Part shown: positions 1 to 11,900 of the stretch, in pieces
Position numbering within the stretch: the first letter of the stretch is position 1
Layout of the letters: each line of letters opens with the position of its first letter
Source of the DNA: Setoptus koraiensis
Lineage: Eukaryota > Arthropoda
NCBI GenBank assembly: GCA_048013815.1
Contig: CM106585.1
Coordinates: 9,548,001-9,612,000, forward strand
DNA: 64,000 nt
Reading direction: 5' to 3'
Notes under the pieces: generated by a model
The model's database searches: none
The model's input: the letters and a program-made list of their open reading frames with translations, nothing else
What the model was told of the DNA's origin: nothing
Position numbers and translations under genes: made by a program

Positions 1-1200
1 ATAATAATAATGATACGGATAATAGTAGTGCGCGGGTGTCCTCTCAAAATACCAACAAGGTCAATGGATGATTTGGTAACAGTAACAGGGTGGCATGGTG
101 AATATTCTAGCAAGTGATGTTCAACAACAATAGTTAAATCTATTATTAATCTAATAATATTAGATGTCTAGTAATAGTAATAGTATTGATAATAGTGATG
201 ATAATAATACTAATAATGCTAATTATGTTAGGAGGCTGACTTTATATTGCACTTTGATGATTAATTTAATAATAGTAATTACAATTATAATAATAATAAT
301 AATATTAATATTGATAATAATAATGGTTGTGATAATGGTGATGCAAAATCAAAATCGCTTTGCCGCCATGTCATTTCGTTGTGTATAATTGAGTGGGGAT
401 AAATGTTTTGGCCATTCGAATTTCGAGCAGTGCTGCAGCCAGACGCATTGGTTCCTGCTCCCACAGTGCTCTAGAAAGATACACACACGCAGACAGGCAC
501 ACACAAATCCGAACAGAAAGGAGAAGCAATTCTTGGCTATGTTTAGGGTGAGACAATCAAGTTGTAAAATTGTTACCGCACTTGTTACCGGCAGTGGTAA
601 TGCATTTTGGCCAAAGTACGGGCGAAACTTACGCAAGCACAGACCATGATTGAGCGCGGATGCACTCGTTCAACCAACTGCATCACGGTGCTCACGTAAC
701 AGTCTGGCCAAGGCAGCACACCCAGATATTCGGCAAGTCTTGTGCCTCTGTGCAGCACAGTGTGCTCCGTGCTTGTACGGGTCGTGGGTAACAGCTTGTG
801 TATGTTTATACGTGTGCTTCTTTGCGCCCATTCCATTGCATTAACCGCACGCGAAGGTGTATTCGCCAACGCTATTACGTTAGTACAGACTGCAGATGTT
901 ATTGTGAATGCGGGAGAATGCTTACGCACTAGACTCGGGTGTGTTGGTGTGTGTGTGTGCGTGTGCGTGTGTGTGTGTGTGTCCTGTTAACAAGACTATA
1001 GACTTTAGTGAGAGACTAGTGCTTCAGTCGTGAACAGTCTAGCCATCCGTAGTATACCGCCCTTGAGTTGTACTAAAGTTTTGTCCATTTCGAAAGTTTC
1101 GTTTTTCTATATTTGATATAGTATACTACTGATACACAGATAAGATATGGTGAATTAATAGATTGGTGCAATTAATTGTTTGCGAATATCGATTTACTAT
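1..1200. other. Upstream low-complexity region, no gene recognised
   Basis: The first 350 bases are AT-rich with AAT/ATA trinucleotide runs, and a (TG)n tract lies at about 948-981. The short open frames translate to Asn/Ile-rich or Cys/His-biased low-complexity peptides with no family resemblance. I see no exon with splice signals and protein-like content. Upstream exons of the myotubularin gene (PH-GRAM part) were looked for here and not found. Confidence 0.6.
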
Positions 1201-1210
1201 TGACGATGTG

Positions 1211-1218
1211 TATAAATA
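1211..1218 (+). promoter_or_regulatory. TATA box of the CRAL-TRIO gene
   Basis: TATAAATA lies 99 bases before the ATG at 1310. The expected start site, about 30 bases downstream, falls in a CA-containing stretch near 1238-1245, giving a 5' UTR of roughly 65-70 nt. The spacing and the compact, intronless gene that follows suggest a strong focused promoter. Confidence 0.7.
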
Positions 1219-1309
1219 AGCCGCTCAACTCTCCAGAGCACACTACTCTCGTTTTGTCTTTCACACAAATCCATCATATTAGTCCATCTCGCACAATCTT
1301 TCTATCAAA

Positions 1310-2029
1310 ATGAATTTCTTCAAGACATCAAAGAAAACAACCATGAACAACAATAATGAGTGCGACTTACCTGGCGTGACCGACATCAGGAAAGTACTCT
1401 TTGAAAAAGTTTCCCCCAGCGATTTTAACGAAATCGACATCATGCGCCTCCAAAAGGAAGACTACGCTATTACGAGGTATATCAAGAGCGACACAGATGC
1501 CACAATTAAAACCATTCAAGAAGTACTCAAATGGCGCAAGGGTTACAATTTATCCGAATTGAAAGAAGAGGACTTCCCCAAAGAATTCAGAGAGTCTGAA
1601 GTGTTCACTATTCATGGACACGATGTCGACAACAACAAGATGGTTTATATCAGGGTGAAATTGTTCAAGAAAGGCGAACATCCCATTGACGAAGTCAAAA
1701 AGTACTTGGCATTCCTACTAGATAAGGTAGATCGCGAGACTCGAGGCGACGGTTGGGCGCTATGTTTCGATTGTGCCGACGCTGGCTTATCAAACGTAGA
1801 CATGGAATTGTTGAAATTTGTCGTACAAGCGCTAACAAACTATTTCGTAGACAATTGCCGCTATGTGCTAGTATTTGAGATGCCCTGGATATTGTCGTCC
1901 ATCTGGAAGATAGTCAAATCTTGGCTGCCACAAGAACAGCGAGACGCTGTCAAGTTTGCCAGCAAGAAAGACATGGCCTCATACGTAGCCGGGGACCAGG
2001 TGCCCGAATACATGAAATGTGAACCCTGA
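1310..2029 (+). CDS. CRAL-TRIO domain protein, MOSPD2-like, intronless
   Basis: This is a single-exon 239-residue protein resembling the N-terminal CRAL-TRIO (Sec14-like) half of motile sperm domain-containing protein 2. Residues about 15-75 are the CRAL-TRIO N-terminal helical part, with the pattern DIMRLQKEDYAITRYI and TIQEVLKWRKGYN. Residues about 90-236 form the lipid-binding fold, with FTIHGHDVDNNKMVYIRVK, a CFDCADAGLSNVDMELLKF strand-helix region, VFEMPWILSSIWKIVKSWL and a final FASKKDMASYV. CRAL-TRIO domains bind small lipids such as phosphoinositides or tocopherol; the ligand here cannot be read from sequence. Full MOSPD2 adds an MSP domain and a membrane anchor, both absent, so this is probably a soluble cytosolic protein. 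The ATG follows a TATA promoter and is the first in frame; a second Met lies at residue 12. The gene looks intact and codon use is protein-like. Family assignment is confident, function is not. Confidence 0.88.
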   Translation: MNFFKTSKKTTMNNNNECDLPGVTDIRKVLFEKVSPSDFNEIDIMRLQKEDYAITRYIKSDTDATIKTIQEVLKWRKGYNLSELKEEDFPKEFRESEVFTIHGHDVDNNKMVYIRVKLFKKGEHPIDEVKKYLAFLLDKVDRETRGDGWALCFDCADAGLSNVDMELLKFVVQALTNYFVDNCRYVLVFEMPWILSSIWKIVKSWLPQEQRDAVKFASKKDMASYVAGDQVPEYMKCEP

Positions 2030-2180
2030 TGATTGATGAAGCCCACCACTAGTAGTTTTAAACTAAGCACACGATGTTTTAGCGAGAGTTTAGTCAATTT
2101 TTATCAAATAATATCATTATATGAAATTGTAGTCAAAAGCTTGCCCCTGCGTCTCGGCAATGGGCGCATAGGCGGCTCGC

Positions 2181-2186
2181 AATAAA
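2181..2186 (+). terminator. Poly(A) signal of the CRAL-TRIO gene
   Basis: AATAAA lies 152 bases after the TGA stop of the CRAL-TRIO gene and is the first canonical signal downstream. It implies a 3' UTR of about 170 nt, consistent with a short transcript. Confidence 0.65.
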
Positions 2187-2951
2187 AGAAAAGTGACACA
2201 TTTGTCAATCGAAAAGCGCGCCATTTCAATGTTTCCCTATTTTCTCTCTGGCCCTCTGCGAACTCTTTGCCACTCTCGGGGCATCACCCAGTACGTAATA
2301 TCCTAGTTTAGCGTGGGCGCTCTACGGGCGCAAGTGCACGCAGGTGCAGAGTGCTCCATAAGTATGTCACTCGCTCACAGTTGTGTGCTGTGTGAAAGGT
2401 ATTTCCCTGCGCTAGCTGTGCCCTGTGAAAGGCACCCAACACAAACAGCGGCAATTGCGTGATTTGATGGACGCACCCTACGCAATGTGTTAGCGGAGAC
2501 TGTGTGCGGCTCATACGGACACCCTTGTGCGTTTGTACTGTATCTTGCTTCGTTCGTTCATTCGTTCGTTCGTGTGTGTGAGTCAAGTCCGACGGTGCTG
2601 CCCTCATTGTTGCTGCTGTTGTTGTTGTTTTTTCGATAGCTGCTACTCTTGCTGCTGCTGTTGTTGCTGCTGCTGTTGTTGCTGCTGTTGTTGCCACTAT
2701 CGCTAATGCTCTTTCTCTCTCTCTCTCTCTCGCTCTCTGCACAAGATCAATATTGCGACTCGATGAAAAAGAAGACAGCCACAATCGCTGCAAATTACCT
2801 TTCGCCCGGTTCTGCCATTCAACAATATATTATCACTACTATTATTATTATTATTATTAATACTACCGCTAATATTATTATTATTATTACATTGCGACCA
2901 CACAAATTAGATTCAATTTATAGGACCATTGGAAATTAACATCCTTCCAAG
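2187..2951. other. Intergenic region with CTG/TTG and ATT repeats
   Basis: This stretch holds a (TTCG)n tract near 2550-2572, a GCTGTTGTT-type trinucleotide tract at about 2610-2700, a (CT)n run at about 2710-2740 and (ATT)n runs at about 2838-2890. No PH-GRAM-like exon is visible. It must contain the promoter and 5' UTR of the myotubularin gene unless that gene starts further upstream; no TATA box is obvious. Confidence 0.55.
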
Positions 2952-3772
2952 ATGGCATTTTCTTTGACAAATGGATCAAAACAACAACCACTATCGCGAT
3001 CTCAATCGTTACCCATTTTTTCGTCAACTCCAACACACCCCTCATCATCTGTGTCCTTGCCGTCTGATGCTTGCACCACTAATGGCTTCATTACGGAACC
3101 TACCCCCCCAACAGTCAAATTATCACCATCACCAACATCATCCATAGAAGTTGCCCGATCTATTATAGAATCTGAGTTTAAACGAATGGGCTTCGAAGAG
3201 GATGGAAGGTGGCGAATCACAGACATTAATAGAGATTTTGAACTTTGTAATACTTATCCACGCTTTATAATACTGCCTTCAAGTGTCAAAGACGAAGACC
3301 TGGAATCGGTGGCGAAATTCCGCTACCTTAGAAGGATACCAAACGTTGTGTGGCGTCATAGAAAAAATGGATGTTTTATAGTTAGAAGTAGCCAGCCCAC
3401 AGTTGGCTGGTGGCTAGGCGGCTGGCGCAACGAACAAGATGAAAGATTGCTGCAAGCTTTCGTCAACAACACCACATCCTGTGATCAAACAAAAAGAAAG
3501 CCTTGTTTTAATCCTTTAGATAATTCAACAAATAACCTGGCATCATCAGATACACCGGCCGACACATCTAGCTCCTCCAAATTACTGATTATTGACGCGA
3601 GAAGTTACACAGCCGCAGTTGCCAATCGTGCCAAAGGAGGTGGATGCGAATGCTCTGAGTACTATCAAAAATGTGAAGTGCAATTCATGAACCTCGCTAA
3701 TATCCATAGCATTAGAAAAAGTTTCCATTCTATAAGGAGTGTTTGTGAAACATATAGTGAACAATCTAATAA
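2952..3772 (+). CDS. Myotubularin exon a (first visible)
   Basis: Ser/Pro-rich leader (residues 1-70), then the start of the phosphatase domain and the DARSYTAAVANRAKGG block. It ends with a strong GTAAGTAT donor after two bases of a codon, which the next exon completes to Asn. The ATG is taken as the start because a stop codon lies four codons upstream in frame; the alternative is an acceptor just before it. Confidence 0.8.
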
Positions 3773-4939
3773 GTAAGTATAGATGGATATCTCTCAAGAT
3801 AACAATCAATGTCTTTCCCAGCAACAAACAACAGTTATCATAATATTTTGGATAAATTATTAACACACACACATTTTACTTTCAAATATTCAGTTGGCTT
3901 AGCCTTCTTGACAACTCCAGGTGGTTGCATCATATATCTGGTCTTCTCAAATCTGCATTATTAGTTGTCGATGTTATAGACTCAGGGGAAAAATCAACTC
4001 TGATACACTGTAGTGATGGTAAGTTTCATTCATTGAAATAACCCGCTTTTATTCAATAAAATTATAATCGTTTCTTTTTGAGTTGCTAGTATACCTGATC
4101 TAATAAAACTATCTTCCTTTCTTTTTTCTCAGGTTGGGATCGAACTCCTCAAATAGTTGCCTTGGCTGAGATTATGTTGGACTCTTTCTATAGGACTTTA
4201 GAGGGTTTTCGCACACTAGTCCAACGTGAATGGCTCGATTTCGGTCATAAATTTGCTGACCGTTGTGGGAATGGTTCCAGTTGTGATGACCCTAATGAAA
4301 GATGCCCTGTTTTCCTTCAGTGGCTCGATTGTGTCCAGCAATTAGTTGTGCAGTATCCTAGCCACTTTGAATTTAACTCACAATACTTAGTTAAACTTAT
4401 AAACCACACATACTCTTGTGTGTTTGGCACGTTTTTTTGCAACAGTGCTCAAGAGAGAGCCCTCAATAGGATTGATGAGCAAAGTTTTTCAGTATGGTCA
4501 TACTTTGACTCTTCCAGGAGCCGTTATACTAATGAAAAGTACCAAAAGAACGACGAGGTGAGCTGCTCAACTTTAAATAATAAGCTGTTTTATTTATTGG
4601 TAGAACTTAATCAACTAATCCTCGCTCTTTCTCTCTCATACAATATCTAAAAATGACGCCGATCAGGTCTTGAGGCCATCTTGCAAAGTGAGAGATCTTC
4701 ATTTCTGGAAAGAAGTTTATTTACCATCTCATCGAGCCTCCTCTGGATCTACCCCAAATGGTTCACCCGGAAACAATTCTTCGAGCAGCATTTTCGAAAT
4801 GGACGGATCATTAGTTGCTTTGAACCCTGCAGCTGTTCAAGCTAAAATGTCTTTACTAGTCCAGAAGGTATCCATGACAAACATAAAAAGCCTGCAGCAA
4901 GACTCTCTTGGATCACTAAAAACGTTACTCCGGATTTGA
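2952..4939 (+). CDS. Myotubularin-related phosphatase, MTMR3/4 type
   Basis: This encodes a phosphoinositide 3-phosphatase acting on PI3P and PI(3,5)P2 on endosomal membranes, if it follows its family. Four exons splice in frame: 2952-3772, 3894-4018, 4133-4557 and 4667-4939 (547 residues). Residues about 75-160 match MTMR3/4 (WRITDINRDFELC, YLRRIPNVVWRH, VGWWLGGWRNEQDE). About 210-265 carry LLIIDARSYTAAVANRAKGG and NIHSIRKSFHSIRSVC. The catalytic CX5R loop HCSDGWDRTPQ is intact, with Cys at 4009-4011 and Arg at 4141-4143 split by an intron. WLDFGHKFADRCG, ERCPVFLQWLDCV and HTYSCVFGTFFCN follow. Vertebrate MTMR3/4 are about 1200 residues, with an N-terminal PH-GRAM and a C-terminal FYVE finger. 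Neither is found here: an in-frame stop sits at 2937-2939, just before the ATG, and the protein ends at a TGA soon after the phosphatase. CCAAG before 2952 could be an acceptor joined to exons before this window. The family is sure; the ends are not. Confidence 0.85.
3894..4018 (+). CDS. Myotubularin exon b (with catalytic Cys)
   Basis: This exon begins after ATATTCAG and reads WLSLLDNSRWLHHISGLLKS, continuing to the catalytic HCSD. It ends at a GTAAGT donor inside the Gly codon of the active-site loop. Confidence 0.87.
4133..4557 (+). CDS. Myotubularin exon c (phosphatase core)
   Basis: This exon starts after a TTTTTTCTCAG acceptor, completes the active-site loop as GWDRTPQ, and holds the most conserved MTMR3/4 blocks. 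The donor GTGAGC follows the codon for Glu. Without splicing the frame runs on to a stop in the 109-base intron. Confidence 0.87.
4667..4939 (+). CDS. Myotubularin exon d (terminal as seen)
   Basis: VLRPSCKVRDLHFWKEVYLP matches the end of the MTMR3/4 phosphatase domain, followed by a Ser/Gly/Asn-rich linker and a TGA at 4937-4939. A possible donor (GTATCC) lies at 4865, so the last 25 codons could be intron read-through with further exons downstream. I found no Cys-rich FYVE exon before 8.8 kb. Confidence 0.72.
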   Translation, partial: VLRPSCKVRDLHFWKEVYLPSHRASSGSTPNGSPGNNSSSSIFEMDGSLVALNPAAVQAKMSLLVQKVSMTNIKSLQQDSLGSLKTLLRI

Positions 4940-6700
4940 CGACTCGCGTGCACCTTGCAATAGGCCATGAGCTATCAGATCTTAACTTTCTACTGACACC
5001 TCCATCTTTACCCTTGCCTGTAATCTACCACACAATGTACTATGTGTAAGCTCAATTACCCAAACTAATTTTCTATCTAGGATTCCCTGTTCAACTACAT
5101 AATCGCTACAGGATGACTTTAATCATGCTTGAAAATCTATCTAATCGTAATTCCTTTCTTTCGCTTCTCAAAATCAGATTAATGTAGGTGATGGAATGAA
5201 GCAGAACGGGTTCAAGCAAAATCAGGATACCGAACATCGCGAGACGATGGCTATCACCATGATTGATTCAGCTGGTCTAAAATCAAATTAGAAATTTCTT
5301 GTGTGCAGGGAAGATATGAATGATAAACATGAAATAATGTAAATAGACGACTTAAGGACCATTTATAAACAATATAGAATTACCATAGGTTTGGTGAAGT
5401 CGGAGATTCCTCAGTGTTATTGTTACTGTATTTATTGTACCTTGATTTTCGTTAGATTCTGCTCGCAGCCGATCCTTTTCTGGCCTGTTAGCACAAAGAA
5501 ATTCGAAGGTATTTAGACAATTTCTTCATTGACTGAATCACAAAAGTATTTATTTGACCATCTAACTCTTGTCAAGTAACAAAAGTGCCCATCACAGTAA
5601 AACTTATCAATTCGCGACTACGCTGTAATAAATGTTTATTTCGGTGAGTGCTAGATTTGGATTTCTTTCAATTATTCAATAAAGTATAGCATGTGTGATC
5701 TACCGTCCAATATGTTATTACTAGATTTATAAAAATGGTGTCTATAGTTGTACATCCGACTCATAGCCTCTCTTTGAATGTGCAGAAGATGGGAGCGTTC
5801 TTATAAATATTCAACGAAAGTTGTGAGTTAGCATCGCAGCAAATGACAAGAATATTAATTTACTTGATTGGCAGGTCGCCGTAATTTGATCCTTCCTTTG
5901 AAAGTGGATCCATCGTTCAGTGTCACAAAGATCTTGACCAACAGTTGACTAATTCCCTGTATTGGACAAGTAAGCCATTACAGAAAAGTATCCTCTTTCC
6001 TATTCTCTCGGATCAATGAAGGATGGATAGTTTTGTTTCGAAAGTTATGTCATGGACCGCTGGGATGAATTTTTTCGCTCTACAAATGACAGATTATAAT
6101 GTGAGAACTGGCGAGGTTTTCATGGCAATCTCATGGTCGAGTGACTTCATGCTCGGTTCCAAAGTTGGGCATCTAATCTCAAGTCACTATTATCACTGAG
6201 AGCCTCATTAAATTTTCGTCAAAGCAGTGACCACTCTAGTATTTTGTTTGTATGGATATTGTCATGAAGACTATCAGTGTATGATATGGTCATTGACAAA
6301 ACTTAGTCACAGCAACGTTGGTAAGAGTCTATCTAGAAGATCAGTGATTCAAGGGGCCCCATTAGCTACAATATCAGAACTGAGCGCTGAGGCCTAGAAA
6401 GAGACCAGGCATACAGTGTAGATGAATCAGTTGTAGCATTGTGAGGGCGAGGCTGTACCCAGGGATCCCAAAATGAGTTCTGAGGTGGCGCTTCATATTT
6501 TCTTCACTGCAACGCGAGTGAATATAACCAACGAGCCAGAAAGGATTGCGCCGCTAGCGCCAAGAGGCATCTAATTAAATAAAAGTCATGAGAATGGCGC
6601 CGAAAAAGCACATTTTATACATTTTTTTTTCTTTCTTTGAAAGGATTTCTTTCAAAGCGAATATTTATCTCGGTCGGCTTAGCATGATCAAATTTTTGAG
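4940..6700. other. AT-rich non-coding stretch after the myotubularin gene
   Basis: No open frame longer than about 60 codons and no recognisable exon occur here. AATAAA signals at 5627-5632 and 5678-5683 are candidates for the myotubularin 3' end. The text has no obvious simple repeats, unlike the rest of the window, and could be 3' UTR plus decayed unknown sequence. I cannot identify any part of it. Confidence 0.5.
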
Positions 6701-7399
6701 GCGGACGCGTTTATTTTGAGACAACTTTATTTCAAGTTACAACGAGATAATCTATTGTTGAGCAGGTCAGAGCGGCAGCGGCAGCAGTACCGAAATGGGT
6801 CCGACAGGAATGGTCGTTTCCCCCGCGCGCCCATGAAGTTGGGCTCGGAACTCTTTCGATCGAGTCATTGTTCTTGTTCCTGTTTTTCCCCCCTCCATTC
6901 TTTTTTCAATGTTTATTGCACAATTGAATACAGTTGTACAGTTGTACAGTTGTATAGTGGGGCACATTGTGAGCGTTTTATTCTGGTGGTGGCGTGCACG
7001 AGCAAGCCGTGTATACTGATGTATACTGATGGACAAAGTTTACAATCAAGAGAGCTGTCGCTTGGTTCAGCCGCAAGGCGGCTTTTTATATTGCTGCACC
7101 GGATAGGCTGGTTGCATTATGACGACGATTGAAGGTCGCTGATGTGCTTGCGACACGCCTGCGCTAACGGGGGCCCCAGCAGCGGCAGCAGCAGCAGTAG
7201 CAGCTGTGCACTGTTGCTGGCTGTGAGTTGGTCGCATGGAGTCGCTGGCATTTCCACGTTGCGATAGAGTTGCCAACTACAGCAATAATGTGTCTTTAAG
7301 CAGGGCCAGCAAAACTACTGCAGCCAGAGCTCATTTGTATGTGAGCGTTAGTTACGTGATATACACAAATGTTGGCTGGCGCACGTGTTTATATTGCAC

Positions 7400-7436
<37 letters not shown>

Positions 7437-8817
7437 GGTGAGGGGGTCGCATTGCGAGCGTATATACGGTAATGGTAGTGTTAGCAGCGCCGCTAGTGCA
7501 CTGGTGGATATTGTACATATAGTTATGACAGTGTACTGTAGATAGTTGAGTGTCGCCGTGGAATAATTCGACCGGCGGCGCGAGTGAGCCGCCGCGCTTA
7601 CAACTGCCGCTAGTGGAGCTGCTCGCAACAGTCTGACTCAGACAGTCTGAGCGAACTACTCGGTAGTTACTACTGGCAGGGGCAGGCAATGTTGCGCACT
7701 CACACAATTGTCGGTCGTCTCACTGCAGCCAGCACACACTGATACCCCTATAGAGTGTTGCGCGCCTCGTTGGTTGCATGTCTCACAATGTCGGATCGGT
7801 TGCTTATCTCACAATGTTGCTTGTTGTTGTAAGCGGCTAACAGTAGTGGCTAGCTGATTAGATTCGACTGGCGGCGATTGTGAGTTGCACGCATTCGCAC
7901 TGCGCCGCCGCTGTCTCTCCCCGCGTGCGCACCCCCTGCCCCCCCCCAGCCGTGCCTCACTCATGTAGACGCAGTACACGCAGTGTAGTAGCCCCACTGG
8001 AGTAGCAGCAGTGATAGTTCAATGATTTAGTCGATGCGAATCAGTTCGCAAAGTTAGCTCGCACCGGTCACACACACACACACACACACACTCACTCACA
8101 CAATTCGTTCATTCACTGTCGCGCACCAGCACCAACGCACACACACGCACGCACACTCACTGGGCGAATCTCAACGTGCACCAGTATCGAATATCAGCAC
8201 CAGAATACACACACTCACACATGTAATGTTATCGTCGTCATCATTATCATTATTATTATTATCATTATTATTATTGCCAGCGTAATCATTATTAACTTGC
8301 ATTATTAAATTGCATTATTAAATTGCAGCAAGCGAACTGCGAACACAAACCGATATTACGTTATATGCAAACAGCGCAACATTGTTGAGCGAACCAAAGA
8401 GCGAAACAATTCTTTTTGAGCACCAAAACTCGAGTCGGACAAGTTGTTTTGGCGAGCCAGCGCGCACCCTCGAGCACACCCAGCGGACGCAGCCAGCCAA
8501 TTGATTTTTGTACAAAATTGTCGCAATTGCCAACCGCAAGCACAGCCGAAACTGCAACCGCAACAACAACCGCAACACCTAACAACAACCCGCAACAACA
8601 CCCAACAACGACACACAACAACCAACAACGACACACAACAACGCGCAACAGCACGCAACAACAGCCTCAAGTGGGCCCACTCCAATCGCAAGCTCGCCAG
8701 CAAGTCGCGGAACAGGCCAGTCGCAAGAGGCTCCCAGCAGCCCAAAGCAGCCGCAAGCAGCACCCAGCAGAGCCAACAAGAAGCTCGAGAAGCGGCCCCA
8801 CAAATCACAGCAAGCAA
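6701..8817 (+). other. Probable cpo promoter and 5' UTR region
   Basis: GC content rises here, with (GT)n at 7401-7434, (CA)n at about 8070-8093, TCAGT-type initiator sequences (for example around 8041-8046) and an ATT/ATC run at about 8230-8275. From 8416 an open frame in register with the cpo start codon is rich in Gln, Thr and Asn but has no ATG before 8818, so I treat it as leader sequence. The exact transcription start cannot be fixed from sequence. Confidence 0.4.
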
Positions 8818-8916
8818 ATGTCTGACAATCTCCACAATCATTCTCCGTCGGCGCAATTGAATGTTGCCAAGCGAATGGAGAGCGAGGATCTGGTCATCGG
8901 TTCGATAAATTCCAAT
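8818..8916 (+). CDS. cpo: cpo first coding exon (candidate)
   Basis: ATG in good context (AGCAAATG) opens a 33-codon exon, [20 protein letters not shown] and on to INSN, ending at a consensus GTAAGTACC donor in phase 0. That is the phase needed by the first RRM exon. Sequence identity to known Cpo N-termini is not evident, but these N-termini vary. Another upstream promoter or exon remains possible. Confidence 0.6.
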
Positions 8917-11900
8917 GTAAGTACCGCACACACACACACACACACACGATACCGCCACTTGGCGTTCTTTCAACAAACTGTGTCTGCCTGTTCACTGTTG
9001 CTCGCGAGCCTCCGGATTGCGGCCGACCGGCGGATCGTGCTGGCAAACTGAAAACAATTCCGAAATGTCCAAGGACACTGGCCTTGTTTGCGCCAAGAAA
9101 GAATAAGATTCTTTTTACTACTCATGTACGCAGCTTGCACGATATGTGCATGTGGTTGCTGGCACCAATTTTAGCTGTGATTAGCAAAAAACAGCAGACG
9201 CTCACTAGCGAGTTAATTTGGTAATACTAGTCGTCGTCGTCGTCGCTGTCTACACCGTGGCCGGGCCGGCGCGCTGTTCAGTTAACGCTAATACGCGGAC
9301 GGCATCAACAACAACAACAACAACATCGGCTGCAGCAACAACGACGCAACAGCAGCGAGCTCGAGTTAGCTTGTCGGATCTGATGTTTATTGTCCGTGTT
9401 CGCTGTCGGCTCATCTTCTCTCTCTCTCGATAGAAATAGAATCGCATGCGATGCAGCAGCAGCAGCAGCCTCTTGGCAATAACTAATTGTCGAGTTGCTC
9501 AACAACAACCACCTAGTTATTGGACTCTGCTCTCACTCTCGCTTGCGAGCGCTGATGACTAGTAATGGTAATAGTAAGCAATAGTAATTCCTCATGGTAT
9601 CATCTCCTCATCATCATCTTGAATCACCGCAACTGCAAATGCATGCACCGCCATTGGCGTAGACAAAAACTATTCTCACAATGCTGACACATTTATCACA
9701 TTATCGCTGTGTGATAGACATCAATTTAAAGCCAGCCACCAAGCCTGGTTGAGCGTGGATATTATATCACCACCACATTACCATGTCGCCTCGCTTAGTC
9801 GATATTACTGGCTTGCAATATTGCGCAATGCCGCTGGTTGCTCTGCAGCCACCAACAAAGCGCCTTACAGCGCCGGAGCACAGATGCGGACGAGGCTGGC
9901 ACCAATAATGAACACACAAACAGAGGGTCTTTGTTGAGCACACACGGCGGCCCCACAATGATGCTGACCCTGAATTTCGCGCGCTCGCAGCCGGTGATTA
10001 GAGAGATGCGGAGCAGCAACAACACAACATCCAACAGCGATAACATTATATAAATATATGGCCGAGTTATATATATTATAGCGGGCCTCCGGACGACCGG
10101 AGAGAAGAGGTGAAATGGGAATTTCCATTATTCGCCATCATTTGCCATTATTTGCCATTATGCCCCGTATCGTCGTCACTGTGTGCTGTTACGCTAGCCG
10201 GCGGCGCGTTAGCCCCGGCTCAGCGATTGGCGTCTGGCGCAACGTGCGCGTCTCGCGCGAGGGGCGCTTACGTCGGCCGATGTTAATTTACGGTGCACTC
10301 AATTGCGACAGCAGCGCCAGTGCTCATTGTTGTTGATGTTGCTGCTGCCGCTGCTGTTGTTGGTGGTACCGATGTTGCTGTTGTTGGTGATGTTGCTGTT
10401 GTCGGTGGTGCCGACGTTGTTGTTGTTATTGGTGGTGGCGATTTAAACATGGCCAGCGCTGGCGTGGCAGCAACCACTTTGCCCAAAGCCAACTTCGCGT
10501 TTGCTTTTTGCGACAGTTGTCAGCAGACCGGCCTTGCAGCGCCGAAGCGAGCCTCAGCTGGTGCTGGTGACGAGCAACATCTTTCGACATCCGTTCGCCA
10601 GTCACAGTAACCAGCGCAACGGACAGACGGACGCAACGCTGGTGCTGGCTGGTTGGTTGGGCTGTTCGCTCGGGCTCAATTCGCTCTTGAATCTCAATTT
10701 GAGAAACTGTCCGATTAGAAGCAGCGACGCCCATTAGATTATTTCCTATTAGATTTGCGCCACGTTCATTCACCACTGCTATCGGTGGCCTCCATCTAAT
10801 GGTGATAATAGCAGCAGCGGCAGCAGCAGCGCCACTGGCAACAATTCTCGAACTGGCATTTGGTGTGTTCCGAGTTCGAACGCCAGCTCCGCTCGCTCAC
10901 AATTGTCAGTGCGGCCATCGGCGGGCCGGATGGTTCCGTTGTGTGTCGTGTCGCTGTTGTGCGTTGTTGCGCGTTTTACGCCGTTTCCCAAAATATAGTG
11001 GCCGCAGCACGACCAACGCCGCCGGAGCAGATGTTTGGCCGGACAGGAGCGAGAGAGCGCCACACAATGACGCTTATCTCGCGTGCAGCACGCGCACGCA
11101 AATGGGACAAATCGAACGGCGGCAGCAGCGCTCGTGTTCGAAATTCGAACGTCCAAGGTCCGAAATTCGCAATTCATTCATAAAAATGCCACTCGACGGG
11201 CGCAGTTGCGACGGCAACTGTCGTCGCGGGGCCGCCGCCAGCGCCGGTGTCGCCCGTGCTGCCAGAAGCGCCAACAACAACAACAACAGCAGCAGCACGA
11301 GCGTCGTGTTTGCGTTAGGGCCGGCGCTGGCCGTGTTTACATGTGCACACTTTTATATTTGTATTATATTTGTACATCTGCCCGGCCCGTCGGCGGCGCG
11401 GTTACTGTTCCGCCAGTTGACTCTCGACCCCAGTCCCGACGGGGAAAAATCCCGGCCGGCCGGCCAGCCCGAGCTGGGACCCGAAGAATCAGCCGCGCCG
11501 GCCGATGGGTTCAGGGTCAGCCAGCCAACTGGCAAGAGCGCTGCTGGCCGGGCCGGCCGCCGGCGTGATTTATGGGTGCGCAAAGCTAGCTGAGCGAGCT
11601 AATCTGTTTGAGCTGGCCAATTGTTCCTCGGTGGCGGCGCCCAACTGCAGCCGCGTCCAAACTGTCGGGCGAACCGGTTGTGGTCGCAGGCGTCGCACAC
11701 GCTACCCATTACGGTGTCCAGCGATGCAGTGAACCAGGTGGACAGATTGATCGACAGCAGGGGCCCCGTTTGCGTCTCATCGCGACCGCCTGTCCAACTG
11801 TCATTGTGTGCGCAATTATCGCACGCTCTCTCTCTCTCTCTCTCACTTTGGCCAGCTGGCCAGCTCAGTGTCGGTCTGGCGGGCCAGCGCAACGGACCCC

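Noticed and set aside
4940-8800. FYVE domain exon of the myotubularin
   Set aside because: No frame shows the paired CxxC and R(R/K)HHCR-type pattern.
8416-8817. Extension of the cpo N-terminus upstream of 8818
   Set aside because: The frame is open and Gln/Thr/Asn-rich like fly Cpo, but contains no ATG before 8818 and no clear acceptor; kept as leader sequence only.
10799-11593. Open frame of 264 codons in cpo intron 1
   Set aside because: Ala/Arg/Gly-rich low-complexity translation, overlapped by other long frames on both strands; GC-rich DNA with few stop codons explains it.
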